Positions 1 to 8,180 of a stretch of DNA of 64,000 nt are shown in pieces; within the stretch, counting starts at the first letter, position 1, and each line of letters begins with the position of its first letter. The stretch is from assembly GCF_001648155.1 (NCBI RefSeq), contig NZ_CP015199.1:806001-870000 (forward strand). The letters are read 5' to 3'. This DNA is from Chryseobacterium glaciei. Lineage in GTDB: Bacteria > Bacteroidota > Bacteroidia > Flavobacteriales > Weeksellaceae. Both the position numbers and the translations under genes were made by a program. The notes beneath the pieces were generated by a model. The model saw only the letters and a list, made by a program, of their open reading frames with translations. It searched no databases and was not told where the DNA came from.

Positions 1-1424
1 CCGTCCGGATTTAGAAGATAATGGGCGATCATGGTGTCGAACATTGCTCCTTGAACGGTAATATCGTATTGCTTTAAAATTTTATAATCGAATTTCAGAT
101 TGTGAGCGATTTTAAGCAAGTCTAGTTTTTCAAAAAATGGTTTGAAAATTTCCAATGTTGCCAAGACTTCCTCCCTGTTTTCAGACAAAGGAATATAGTA
201 CGCCAGGCCTTTTTTGTAAGAAAAACTCATTCCTACCAATTCGGCTTCCAGTTCATTCAAAGAAGTTGTTTCTGTATCAAAACAAACCGCTTTTTGGTTC
301 AATAAGTTTTGAACTAAAATTTTCTGAGCCTTAGGATTATCCACAAACTGATATAAATGTTCATTCTGCTCAATACTAGATTTTGTGGAAGTTGCCTGAT
401 CCAGTTCTTCAAAATTGGCAAAAAGATCAAGCTGACCAATCTGCTTCGCTACTTTTTGTTGAGGCGTTTCTGTGGATTGAGAAACTTCTTCACCGTTTGC
501 AGGTGCATCTTTAGCCACAACTTCTGTTTGAGAAGGGGCAAAAGCACGGTAAAGATTTTCATACAATCTTGTGAATTCTATTTCGTCAAAGACTTTTTTT
601 GCTTTTTCAAAATCCGGAGTCTCAAGATCATATTGCTCCTGGTGGAATTCTACAGGCACATCACAAATAATGGTTGCTAATTTTTTAGATAAAATTCCGC
701 GCTCGGCAGAAGCTTCTACCTTTTCTTTAAGCTTACCTTTTAATTTATCTGTATTGGCCAAAAGATTTTCTATGCTTCCGAATTCTTTCAGAAATTTCAT
801 GGCAGTTTTTTCTCCAACACCGTCTAATCCCGGAATGTTATCTACTGCATCACCCATCATTGCTAAGAAATCGATCACCTGTTTTGGATCTTCAATTTCA
901 TATTTAGCTTTGACTTCTTCAACACCTAAAATTTCAATTTCACTTCCTTTTAAACTGGGCTTGTAAATTTTAACTTTATCGGTCACTAATTGTGCAAAAT
1001 CTTTATCAGGCGTCACCATAAATGTCGTGTACCCTTCTTTTTCTGCTTTGCATGAAATCGTTCCTATTACGTCATCCGCTTCATAACCTTCAACTCCCAA
1101 ATAAGGAATATGCATCGCCTCTAAAATCCTGTGGATGTATGGAATAGCAATCTTAATGGCTTCCGGAGTTTCGCTTCTGTTGGCTTTGTATTCTGCAAAG
1201 TCATCGGTTCTTACACTTGCCTGTCCGACATCAAAAACCACAGCCAAATGAGAAGGTCTTTCTCTTCTGATCAATTCGATCAATGAATTGGTAAATCCAA
1301 AAATTGCAGAGGTGTCTATTCCTGTGCTCGTTATTCTCGGACTTCTGATCAATGCGTAATATCCTCTAAAAATCATCGCATAAGCATCGATGAGAAATAA
1401 CCTTTTATCTTGTGTTGCCTCCAT
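1..1424 (-). CDS. polA: DNA polymerase I, N-terminal part (runs off the window)
   Basis: The first ~474 residues are present. They start MEATQDKRLFLIDAYAMIFR and show the 5' nuclease (FEN) domain: LFLIDAYAMIFRGYYAL at the N-terminus, GVEGYEADDVIGT near residue 105, TPDKDFAQLV, and the helix-hairpin-helix region GDAVDNIPGLDGVGEKTA. A 3'-5' exonuclease domain follows, with its DxE motif (DTETTSL) near residue 380. The polymerase domain lies beyond the window edge. The intact exonuclease motif suggests proofreading is kept, unlike in Taq-type enzymes. The ATG was chosen because the conserved N-terminus begins right after it. The gene is separated from the T6SS gene upstream by a strong hairpin. 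Role: Okazaki fragment processing and repair synthesis. Confidence 0.97.
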   Translation of the reverse strand, partial: MEATQDKRLFLIDAYAMIFRGYYALIRSPRITSTGIDTSAIFGFTNSLIELIRRERPSHLAVVFDVGQASVRTDDFAEYKANRSETPEAIKIAIPYIHRILEAMHIPYLGVEGYEADDVIGTISCKAEKEGYTTFMVTPDKDFAQLVTDKVKIYKPSLKGSEIEILGVEEVKAKYEIEDPKQVIDFLAMMGDAVDNIPGLDGVGEKTAMKFLKEFGSIENLLANTDKLKGKLKEKVEASAERGILSKKLATIICDVPVEFHQEQYDLETPDFEKAKKVFDEIEFTRLYENLYRAFAPSQTEVVAKDAPANGEEVSQSTETPQQKVAKQIGQLDLFANFEELDQATSTKSSIEQNEHLYQFVDNPKAQKILVQNLLNQKAVCFDTETTSLNELEAELVGMSFSYKKGLAYYIPLSENREEVLATLEIFKPFFEKLDLLKIAHNLKFDYKILKQYDITVQGAMFDTMIAHYLLNPD

Positions 1425-1485
1425 ATTTTCTATAATGAACAAATATAAGAAAAAGTGTTTTCTTTTGTTCTCATTTTATGCTCAA

Positions 1486-1514
1486 AAAAGACCGCCAAAG
1501 TATGACGGTCTTTT
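1486..1514 (-). terminator. Rho-independent terminator between T6SS island and polA
   Basis: The arms AAAAGACCGCCA and TGACGGTCTTTT pair with one G-U. Runs of A and T flank both sides, so it can work in both directions. It lies after the last T6SS-island gene and before polA. Confidence 0.8.
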
Positions 1515-1572
1515 GTATATTTTATTGATGTATAGATTTTATTTTTTTTGAATATTAGCTTTAAATAATATT

Positions 1573-1600
1573 CTTTAACGCAAATTCCGCGAAGATTTTT
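1573..1600. repeat. Degraded AACGCAAA...GCGAAGATTTTT repeat word
   Basis: CTTTAACGCAAATTCCGCGA followed by AGATTTTT closely resembles the word at 16146-16170 (AACGCAAAGTCGCAAAGATT) and the arms of the elements near 54.7 and 55.4 kb. This looks like a remnant of a dispersed intergenic family. Confidence 0.4.
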
Positions 1601-1628
1601 CAATGAGATCAAATTGTGGATAACTTTT

Positions 1629-2018
1629 TTATTCTTTAACAGGAGTCAGTTCAAGACGGTCTTTATCAATTTTAAAATTATATGTTCCGTTTAATGTTTT
1701 TGGCTCATCGCAACCGCTGGACATATCTGCTGATCCTTCACTAATGTTTACTTGATTTGTATCGTACATGCTGTACGTTCCGATCATGTGAAAACAAGAA
1801 TTCCCGTTGTGAATTTTTCTATCCTCAAATTGAAGAAAATAAAACTTAGGTTGCTCATCAGGAAATTTAATCCATTTTGCTTTTTTTAAAATAGCGCTTC
1901 CGTCAGCGTTCATTTTTTCAACTTCCCAGGTTGTTTTGGCAAGCGGATTGGTTTGAGCTTTTACAGTCGTGATCAATGAAAATACAATGATGATGAAAGT
2001 GAAAATAAGTTTTTTCAT
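1629..2018 (-). CDS. Small secreted protein, lipocalin/META-like, possible immunity protein
   Basis: A 129-residue protein with a clear signal peptide (MKKLIFTFIIIVFSLITTVKAQ) and a mature part of about 107 residues. The pattern W-x(4)-G, then YFLQFEDRKIHNGNSCFHMIGTY and a late G-T-Y-x-F-x-I-x-x-x-x-L suggests a small beta-barrel of the lipocalin/META sort. This is fold guesswork from pattern, not a recognised family. The reading frame stays open to 2072, but the ATG at 2018 gives the signal peptide and avoids overlap with the upstream gene, so it was preferred. It lies 34 bp downstream of a PAAR-like membrane protein and is the last gene of the island. A periplasmic immunity role for that neighbour is inferred from position only. 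Confidence 0.6.
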   Translation of the reverse strand: MKKLIFTFIIIVFSLITTVKAQTNPLAKTTWEVEKMNADGSAILKKAKWIKFPDEQPKFYFLQFEDRKIHNGNSCFHMIGTYSMYDTNQVNISEGSADMSSGCDEPKTLNGTYNFKIDKDRLELTPVKE

Positions 2019-2052
2019 ATTGAGATATTTAGAGATTAATTTTTTCAATTCT

Positions 2053-3318
2053 TTAAGATTCTGCCCGTACACTTATGCTTGATGTATCATCTTTTACAGC
2101 GTTTTCAGCTAGTTTTCTTCTGGCGTTTTCTGAAAAATACCCGCTTATTAACGGTACAAAGAATAAGGCAACGGAGGCACCTTTTGTCAATAAGGAATTC
2201 TCATTGCTTGGAGACCATCTGTTCTTTTTGATCTGATCATCGAGATGCGATATTGCATTATCTCTCATCTGAGGTCTCAGCCTTATGGGTTTAGAATTCG
2301 GGCTTCTTTTTATTTCGTTAAAAACATCCGGTCTTTTTTGCTGAATGCTTTTTATTAAAGCTCTTGCTCTTGGGCTATTTCTGAGCTGTACTTTATTCAT
2401 TTTAGACAGTTGATCAAACTGTGCTTTTAAGGCTTTATCTTCAATGATTATTTTTCCTGTTTTATACAACTGTACCACGTTGGCTAAGTCTTTAACACTT
2501 GGCGGAGCTCCTGATAAAACAGTATTTTTGGTGGTTTCCCCTGTTTCTTTTGCTACAGTATTCGGATCAGTGAAGTCTTTTTCATCAGCTTTATTCATTC
2601 TCTGATAGATATCGTTGTTTGCATACGCTTCATTCCCTCTCATGACTTTGCTTTGATACAATGTCATTGCGTAGGTAGCTCCCATCCCACCGACTGTAAA
2701 CAGAAATCCCGATTTTGTAAATACACCTTTCATGGCCTTTAAAAATCCGCCACCTTTTCCCATAAAAAAACCTGTAGCAATGGCTGCAACTGTTGTCACA
2801 GCTGTTTCTTTCATGTTTTCAAAAGCAATAGCTTTAGCTGTCTGAACTGCTACATCATAACTTATAATGGGCTGTAATATCCCGCCACTGTCACAAGTAA
2901 GCATGGAAGCCTCTGTTATTGCTATCTGTTTATCAAAAGTTACATTAGATTTTTCGTTGATCCATTTTCCGGATTTCAGAGGACCTGTACAATCGTGCGT
3001 GATAATGGCGATCGCTGCCGATGCTATAAGAACCGCTGCACAAACTCCTGCCACAACCCAGCCAATAGGATTGGATGCCAATATTAACCCAACAACTAAA
3101 CCTCCTATCGCCATCCACATATTCATAGGTTTTTTGCAGATAAATTTTTCTTTTGTATTTCGGTCACCAATTGTGAGAAAAATAAGGTCTTTGTCTCCTT
3201 TATATAAAACAGAGAACTGCTGCCTCTCATATTTTGTAGCAATGAGTTTCTGAGGCCCTGTATTTTGCTGGAAAGTACATACGACCCATGTATTTTGGGG
3301 AATATAAGCTTTACTCAT
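2053..3318 (-). CDS. PAAR-like T6SS protein with inserted membrane helices, candidate effector
   Basis: A 421-residue protein. Residues 1-150 resemble the PAAR-like DUF4280 pattern: an N-terminal Cys (C14), then KFIC (C61), THDC (C110), a Trp (GKW), and the closing SMLTCDSGGI (C142). Unlike the usual family, a long hydrophobic stretch (about 68-107) is inserted between the second and third Cys. A further glycine-rich hydrophobic region spans about 172-222 and another is near 380-395. The C-terminal ~190 residues are basic and unrecognised; they could be a toxin. Transmembrane segments next to a PAAR domain are typical of T6SS effectors that cross the inner membrane. It sits in the operon of VgrG1 and is followed by a small secreted protein. 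DUF4280 kinship is moderately sure; toxicity is inference. Confidence 0.6.
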   Translation of the reverse strand: MSKAYIPQNTWVVCTFQQNTGPQKLIATKYERQQFSVLYKGDKDLIFLTIGDRNTKEKFICKKPMNMWMAIGGLVVGLILASNPIGWVVAGVCAAVLIASAAIAIITHDCTGPLKSGKWINEKSNVTFDKQIAITEASMLTCDSGGILQPIISYDVAVQTAKAIAFENMKETAVTTVAAIATGFFMGKGGGFLKAMKGVFTKSGFLFTVGGMGATYAMTLYQSKVMRGNEAYANNDIYQRMNKADEKDFTDPNTVAKETGETTKNTVLSGAPPSVKDLANVVQLYKTGKIIIEDKALKAQFDQLSKMNKVQLRNSPRARALIKSIQQKRPDVFNEIKRSPNSKPIRLRPQMRDNAISHLDDQIKKNRWSPSNENSLLTKGASVALFFVPLISGYFSENARRKLAENAVKDDTSSISVRAES

Positions 3319-3348
3319 AATGTATTCAATAAAGGGTTTTTAAATATT

Positions 3349-3870
3349 TTAATTAAAACCATACTGGATATAATAATGTAGTTTGTAAACAACCGCACAG
3401 ATCAACAATCCTACAAAAGGTAATATCAAATGGCCATATTGTAAATAATTATCATAAGAGATCTTTTTCTCCGGAATATTATTGTTCCTGAAAAATTCTT
3501 TGATATTTTCCTGTTGTTCCTTCTCTACATATACAGCTTCATTTTTTTCTTTTGTCTTAACCCTAAGCATTATTAATTCATTTAAGGGTAAAGAAATATA
3601 ATAGTTTTCTACTGCAGATAAAGCAACGGGAATATTATCAATCTGAATTTTTCCCTCACTGAAATTGATCTGCACAGCTTTTTTCTTTAACTGATCAATA
3701 ATAAAAGCATATGTAGCACCACCTACAGACAGATATAAAATAAAACGGAATTTCTCAAAATAAGAGCAAATAAAAATTACAATTGCAAAAACGGGAAGCC
3801 ATAAATAAGCCGTTCTCAAAATCGTCTGATGATAATATCCCTTAGCTGTAAATGGAAGTTTTTTGCTCAT
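3349..3870 (-). CDS. Membrane protein of the VgrG1 operon, function unknown
   Basis: A 173-residue protein with two hydrophobic segments near the N-terminus (about 21-36 and 42-60) and one near the C-terminus (about 146-166). The middle part (about 65-140) is soluble and rich in beta strand. The layout resembles small membrane-anchored PH-like proteins, but no family is recognised. It lies 1 bp after the LysM gene and 30 bp before the PAAR-like gene, so it is surely co-transcribed. An inner-membrane immunity protein for the PAAR-like neighbour, or a loading factor, are the two readings that fit the position. Confidence 0.6.
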   Translation of the reverse strand: MSKKLPFTAKGYYHQTILRTAYLWLPVFAIVIFICSYFEKFRFILYLSVGGATYAFIIDQLKKKAVQINFSEGKIQIDNIPVALSAVENYYISLPLNELIMLRVKTKEKNEAVYVEKEQQENIKEFFRNNNIPEKKISYDNYLQYGHLILPFVGLLICAVVYKLHYYIQYGFN

Positions 3871-3871
3871 A

Positions 3872-4918
3872 TTATAATTCTATTCTTCTTAATTCAAATT
3901 TAGTGATTGTCTCATAATTATTTTTCACCTGTTCTTTAATGGAAGCAGTAGCATTGATCATAAATCCTGTTTCGTTTTGTATTGTATACGTGATTCTGTA
4001 TATAAAATTAAATTCAGTAAAAGAATACTTAATAATTGGCTGATACATTTCCTGATAAAGCTTAATGATCTCGTTTTCGTTTACAGAATTTTTATCAAGA
4101 GTTCCTGCAAGACGGTATGTAGTTGCATTCCCTTCATTGGAGACAATTGTTTTAGAAACATCTGTATTAAGTTTTATATTTGGAAACAACTGAGATTGCT
4201 GCGAAATTCTAAAATCATCATTATTTTTCAGATTTGCTTTAAGTAAAATATGATAAAAAAGATTTTTACCTAAAACAGCTCCCAATTCTTTTTCATTAGA
4301 AAATTCTTTATTTCCGTTAGCGATAAAATCCTCGATCGTTTCCGGGGCTCTGGCTTTCATTTCATTATAAAAAGGAATTTCTTTAGATTTATTATTAATA
4401 AAATTCGACCATTTATCTGATAATTCGGAAAGATTAATGATACTGTTTATTTCTGCTTTCTCATTTTGAGTAAAAACCACGTTATTCCTTACCAATTCTA
4501 TTTCTTTTATCAGATTAAAAGCCGGTTCCATTTCCTCTGGCTGAATAGAATTCACATAATCTTCCAGCGTTACAGCAAATATATTATCAGAATTTTCTTT
4601 TTTTACACTTAAAAGATATTGTGTTTTTGTTTGTGACGAAAAGCTTGGTTTACCGTCGATTACAATTACATTATTCTGTTCACACCTGTATCTTGCTTTT
4701 TTTTGAAAACTTATATTTGAAATTTCAATGTTTTGAGAAATTCCGGCTTCCAAAAACAAATATTTTAGATGAATAGGAAGTGAGCTCCCGATAATGGTAT
4801 TTGTCAGTCCGCAATTATCATTATGGAAATTCACAAGATCTTTAATCGATATTCCTTCTCTTTCTGCAATTAATTCTAAAGTATCTCCTTTTTTTATCTC
4901 GTATTTAATTACTTCCAT
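3872..4918 (-). CDS. LysM-domain protein of the VgrG1 module (cytosolic by sequence)
   Basis: A 348-residue protein. The N-terminal ~50 residues are a LysM domain (YEIKKGDTLELIAEREGISI, then LVNFHN and LPIHL). No signal peptide precedes it, because LysM begins at residue 4. The remainder is unrecognised: a long helical middle and a beta-rich C-terminal part with alternating hydrophobic strands. It has the same architecture as the protein at 16958-17920, also in this island. It starts 4 bp after the VgrG1 stop. LysM domains occur in baseplate or hub proteins of contractile tails (T4 gp53, P2 gpX, Afp7), so a hub-binding or cargo-loading role is more attractive than wall binding. That role is inference. 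Confidence 0.65.
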   Translation of the reverse strand: MEVIKYEIKKGDTLELIAEREGISIKDLVNFHNDNCGLTNTIIGSSLPIHLKYLFLEAGISQNIEISNISFQKKARYRCEQNNVIVIDGKPSFSSQTKTQYLLSVKKENSDNIFAVTLEDYVNSIQPEEMEPAFNLIKEIELVRNNVVFTQNEKAEINSIINLSELSDKWSNFINNKSKEIPFYNEMKARAPETIEDFIANGNKEFSNEKELGAVLGKNLFYHILLKANLKNNDDFRISQQSQLFPNIKLNTDVSKTIVSNEGNATTYRLAGTLDKNSVNENEIIKLYQEMYQPIIKYSFTEFNFIYRITYTIQNETGFMINATASIKEQVKNNYETITKFELRRIEL

Positions 4919-4922
4919 GATA

Positions 4923-7103
4923 TTAGTTTATATCGACCTGTCCACCTTTTATTTTTACATTGCTGTCTACGATCATTCCCGGAGCACCTCCTGTTTTTCC
5001 AACTTCTGTGGTGGTTGATCCTATCACTTTCGTGGTTTCTCCTTCAACGTTAATATTTTTTGAGTGAACTGTAATACTTGTCCCGGTTATTTCAATATAG
5101 CTGTCACCAACTCTCAACGTAACTTTTTGAGCTCCATTAAGATCAATAACTCCATCTTTATCCATTGTGAGAACACTTTGCCCTTTTCCGACATCAGTGC
5201 TGTGTTTTGCTCCCGCGTTTACACAGTTATTATTTCCTACTGTTACTGTTTTATCATTATTGGCGTTGGTTGTAGCATTTCCGGCACCGTCGAATTTCAT
5301 ATTAGCACCGCCCTGATCGGTAAGGAAAACTGAGCCTTCGCCATCATTTAGTTCTAATTTATTTCCGCTGCGGCTGCTTAAACTTTTTATGATATTATTT
5401 TGTCCGCCTCCCGCTCCAATGGCGCCATGAAACATTCCTCCCATTACAAAAGGACGGTCAGGATGCTGATGAACAAAATTAATAATCACCTGATCATCAA
5501 TTTCAGGAACTGCCATAAAGCCTCGGTTTTTATTCACTTTATCGCTGCTTCCCGCATCGGGAGTCATTACTCGGATAAATTCTGTGGTTGATGATCCGCT
5601 TTGCCAATCAAACTGAACCTGTACACGTCCCTGATTCATAGGATCTGTATTGGAGGTCACTTTTGCAAACTGAGCTTCGGCTTTTGGCAACTGGAATTCC
5701 GGACGTGGAATAAATCCGGTATCTGAAGCTATTGCATCGAAAGTTCCTGTGTAATATCCTCTTGCATCAACTTCATGATTTACTTCAACAATCATTAATT
5801 TAGTGAAATAAGAAGTCTGATTGGTATCTGTTTTACGCATTTCAATGTCTGCAATGCATCCCGGATACAAAAATGGAACTGTAGTTGCTCCAGAGGTAAC
5901 AAATACGTTAGAAGCTTTACTTCCTGCGGTTCCTTTTTGGGAAGCATCAATATCCATAAAGGATACTGCTTTTATGGGAGCAACCCTCAACGAAGGAGTT
6001 TGAAAGGTTTTTTCCGAGATTTCGTAAGCTCTTTTAGCAATATCTGAGGTATGACTTATTTTTGATCTTCCTGTTGTGAGTTTTTCATTTTTACTGCTGT
6101 TATAGCCATAAAAAGTAGGATTAACGTGCTGTGCTTTCATTTTAATTTTAACATCATTCACGCTGCTTCCGTAGGTAAGTTTCACAGGTTTTTCCTGTGG
6201 CGGAAGTTTTCCGAAATGCAGAACTTCGCCGTCATAATAGAATTGTTCGCCATATGCTTCCGCAATTCTGGCCAAATAATTATAATGTGTTTCTTCGTAC
6301 TGAGAGCTGTACGTAACATTTCCATGTTGTGCGTCTACTCTGTAATCGAATTTATTTTGTCCTAATCCTTCTTTAATAACCTGATCGGCAATGCTGTTCA
6401 AACTGATTTCCTGTGCACCACCAAAACTTTGAATATGCGGAGCAGCGTCCAAAAGAACCGTCGGACTTGAACCTGTAAGAACAATATTTCCAAGACTTCC
6501 TTTTTCCTGACTGAAGCCTACTTCTGTAATAACTCCGACAAAATTCCTTTCCGGGCCATCTTCTATATCTTTATATTTGAAAACTACCGTAATACGTTTT
6601 CCTAAAAAATTCTGAGCTTCTTCAAGATTATGATTTTCGGTATTTCCTAAGCTGTCGTGAGCCAACATTAAACTAAATTCGTGATGCTTAACAGCACTTT
6701 GAGTCAGTTTAAAATGCTTAAAATGCTTTACCGTTTTTCCTTCAATAATGATTTCAAGTTTCACCACACGATTGATCCCCGAAATTTGACTTTGGGGAAT
6801 CGCTGATGCATTATGTATTTTGGAAGTCGGCTGTTTAGACCAGACTTTATCTTCTATGATTGATGGATTATTTGGCGAAACGACCTGGTTCATAAACATA
6901 TTTGAACCTTGCGAAACTGTAGAATAAGTTTGTTGGGCTTTCGCAACTTTTTGGGTTGCTTTTTGTGCTGCGCCATTTACTTTTTGAAGTTTTTCTTCAG
7001 TTGCCTTTATTACTTTTGCTTCAGCCTTCTCCTGTATCTGAGAAACAGGGTCTTTTATACTTTTGGGGCCTTGTATCTTTGTTGATTTGTTATCCTGAAA
7101 CAT
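4923..7103 (-). CDS. tssI: VgrG spike protein 1 with N-terminal coiled-coil extension
   Basis: A 726-residue trimeric spike of the T6SS tube. From residue ~109 (INRVVKLEI) it matches the second VgrG of this window (10513-12450) over the gp27-like hub (HFKHFKLTQSAVKHHEFSL, YNYLARIAEAYGEQFYYDG) and the gp5-like OB domain (GRVQVQFDWQ, IRVMTPDAG, GFMAVPEIDDQVIINFVHQH, PDRPFVMGGMFHG). A beta-prism tail ends in short hydrophobic beta repeats. Compared with VgrG2 it has about 80 extra N-terminal residues, including an Ala/Lys/Glu-rich coiled coil at 21-64. The C-terminus has no enzyme domain. It heads an operon with the LysM, membrane and PAAR-like genes, spaced by 1 to 30 bp. Confidence 0.95.
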   Translation of the reverse strand: MFQDNKSTKIQGPKSIKDPVSQIQEKAEAKVIKATEEKLQKVNGAAQKATQKVAKAQQTYSTVSQGSNMFMNQVVSPNNPSIIEDKVWSKQPTSKIHNASAIPQSQISGINRVVKLEIIIEGKTVKHFKHFKLTQSAVKHHEFSLMLAHDSLGNTENHNLEEAQNFLGKRITVVFKYKDIEDGPERNFVGVITEVGFSQEKGSLGNIVLTGSSPTVLLDAAPHIQSFGGAQEISLNSIADQVIKEGLGQNKFDYRVDAQHGNVTYSSQYEETHYNYLARIAEAYGEQFYYDGEVLHFGKLPPQEKPVKLTYGSSVNDVKIKMKAQHVNPTFYGYNSSKNEKLTTGRSKISHTSDIAKRAYEISEKTFQTPSLRVAPIKAVSFMDIDASQKGTAGSKASNVFVTSGATTVPFLYPGCIADIEMRKTDTNQTSYFTKLMIVEVNHEVDARGYYTGTFDAIASDTGFIPRPEFQLPKAEAQFAKVTSNTDPMNQGRVQVQFDWQSGSSTTEFIRVMTPDAGSSDKVNKNRGFMAVPEIDDQVIINFVHQHPDRPFVMGGMFHGAIGAGGGQNNIIKSLSSRSGNKLELNDGEGSVFLTDQGGANMKFDGAGNATTNANNDKTVTVGNNNCVNAGAKHSTDVGKGQSVLTMDKDGVIDLNGAQKVTLRVGDSYIEITGTSITVHSKNINVEGETTKVIGSTTTEVGKTGGAPGMIVDSNVKIKGGQVDIN

Positions 7104-7296
7104 GATATTTTGTGTTTTAATTAAATGGTGATATTAGACTTGATATGAAGTACTTACAGCACATATCAAACCAAAATATTTTAATTTTAAAATTAAATAT
7201 CAATTTATTTTAATTATTATAACAAACAAATTTTATAATATTTAATACTTAAAAATTAAATCTGAATAATTTTATTTCAAGTCATTATGACAGAAA

Positions 7297-7338
7297 CAAA
7301 AAAACAGAATAGCCACTTTGTGAAGTGCACTATTCTGT
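7297..7338 (-). terminator. Terminator of hcp copy 1
   Basis: A long hairpin with arms ACAGAATAG and CTATTCTGT and an inner stem CACTT/AAGTG around TGTG. On the minus strand a T-run follows. It separates the abundant hcp transcript from VgrG1. Confidence 0.85.
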
Positions 7339-7372
7339 ACCAATTTTATTTTTACTAAGATGATTGTAACTG

Positions 7373-7783
7373 TTAGTTAGTGCCTCCTGGCCAGATACCT
7401 TCGTAAGCAGAATTACCATAGTTGATTTTTTCTGCGCTTACAATAAAGCTGATCAACATACTGTTTTCGTCTACTGCGTCGAAGTCTACTTCATGCTGAA
7501 TTACGTATCCGTTTTCCCAGTTCAAAGTAATTAATGTACCTTCTTCGTGAGATTTGTTGAAAGTGATTTCTCCGCTTGTTGGTTTGTACTTCCCGTTTAG
7601 TAAGCTTTCCAGAATGTCTGATTTTTCTGTTGCTTCAATCGTAAGTTTGATGATTGCATTTGAAGGGTCTGATGCTACACGTCCTGAAACGTCTGTAGAT
7701 CTTGATACGCTATAATTTAGCCTTAATAATTTTTGACCTTCGCTACCGTTGAATTTTAAGATTCCTCTTGAATTTGCTGCCAT
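7373..7783 (-). CDS. tssD: Hcp tube protein, copy 1
   Basis: A 136-residue protein of the Bacteroidota TssD type, starting MAANSRGILKFNG, with SRSTDVSGRVASDPSNAII and a C-terminal INYGNSAYEG. Family members form hexameric rings that stack into the expelled tube. It is nearly identical to copy 2 (16363-16767). Differences are a handful of substitutions (S/T, R/K, I/V, V/I, I/L) and the last residues (GGTN versus SS). It is monocistronic, with its own promoter and terminator. The ATG agrees with the other copy. Confidence 0.96.
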   Translation of the reverse strand: MAANSRGILKFNGSEGQKLLRLNYSVSRSTDVSGRVASDPSNAIIKLTIEATEKSDILESLLNGKYKPTSGEITFNKSHEEGTLITLNWENGYVIQHEVDFDAVDENSMLISFIVSAEKINYGNSAYEGIWPGGTN

Positions 7784-7836
7784 GTTTTGTAAATTTTAAT
7801 CGTTAATATTTTGTGATTTGTGATTGATTTCTATAG

Positions 7837-7868
7837 CAAAGATATACTCCTTATTCCTGTCCTGAAAG
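7837..7868 (-). promoter_or_regulatory. Promoter of hcp copy 1
   Basis: On the minus strand TATCTTTG (7837-7844) matches the Bacteroidota -7 consensus TAnnTTTG. Seventeen bp upstream lies CTTTCAG (7862-7868). The second hcp gene has TATATTTG and CTTTCAA at the same spacing, and the distance to the start codon agrees within 1 bp. This cross-copy conservation is the main support. Confidence 0.6.
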
Positions 7869-7890
7869 TTTTCTACCCTCAATCTGAATT

Positions 7891-7927
7891 TTTGTAGTAT
7901 TTCTACGATTTGATGTAGTAATTCTAC
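7891..7927 (-). promoter_or_regulatory. Conserved operator-like block upstream of hcp copy 1
   Basis: This 37-bp block is 35/37 identical to 16874-16910. It contains two GTAG-N5-CTAC hyphenated palindromes spaced 21 bp apart (two helical turns), with GATTTGAT between them. It lies about 50 bp upstream of the -7 box in both copies, where an activator would bind. A third looser TTCTAC occurs at 7871 in this copy only. The binding protein is unknown. Confidence 0.6.
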
Positions 7928-8123
7928 TACTTTTGATTTAAAATTATTGAAAATTTCCTTTATTAAAAGGATTTAGTTGTAATTTGTTAATATTGAATTA
8001 ATACATATTTTCACACTTAATTGGGAAATATTAAGTTTTATTTAAGATAAAATTAACAATTATTAACATTCTGTTTTTTCTTTTTCGAAAGATTTAAATT
8101 TTTTCGGAATCGTTATTTAAATA

Positions 8124-8158
8124 AAAATGCCCTATTTTAGAAATAAGGCATTTTAATA
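8124..8158 (-). terminator. Terminator after the lipoprotein gene
   Basis: The arms AAAATGCCCTATTT and AAATAAGGCATTTT have one mismatch and a 3-nt loop. A T-rich tract follows on the minus strand. It ends the VgrG2-effector-lipoprotein transcript. Confidence 0.75.
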
Positions 8159-8180
8159 TTCTTTAAAATTTTCAATCAAT

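Larger units (their letters stand above)
7784..8180. other. Intergenic region upstream of hcp copy 1
   Basis: 397 bp without a gene. It holds the hcp leader, a promoter (7837-7868), a conserved operator-like block (7891-7927), an AT-rich stretch without visible structure (7930-8120), and the terminator of the upstream lipoprotein gene (8124-8158). Confidence 0.7.

Noticed and set aside
1430..1612. 60-codon open frame on the minus strand between polA and the T6SS island
   Set aside because: It spans the terminator hairpin and a repeat remnant, has no plausible start signal and no recognisable sequence.
3977..6365. Several open frames on the plus strand inside the LysM and VgrG1 genes
   Set aside because: They lie antisense to well-supported genes, have Cys/Phe-rich composition typical of antisense frames in AT-rich DNA, and match nothing.
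4923..7103. VgrG1 as an evolved VgrG with a toxin domain at its C-terminus
   Set aside because: The tail after the OB domain is only beta-prism repeats; no catalytic domain is visible.
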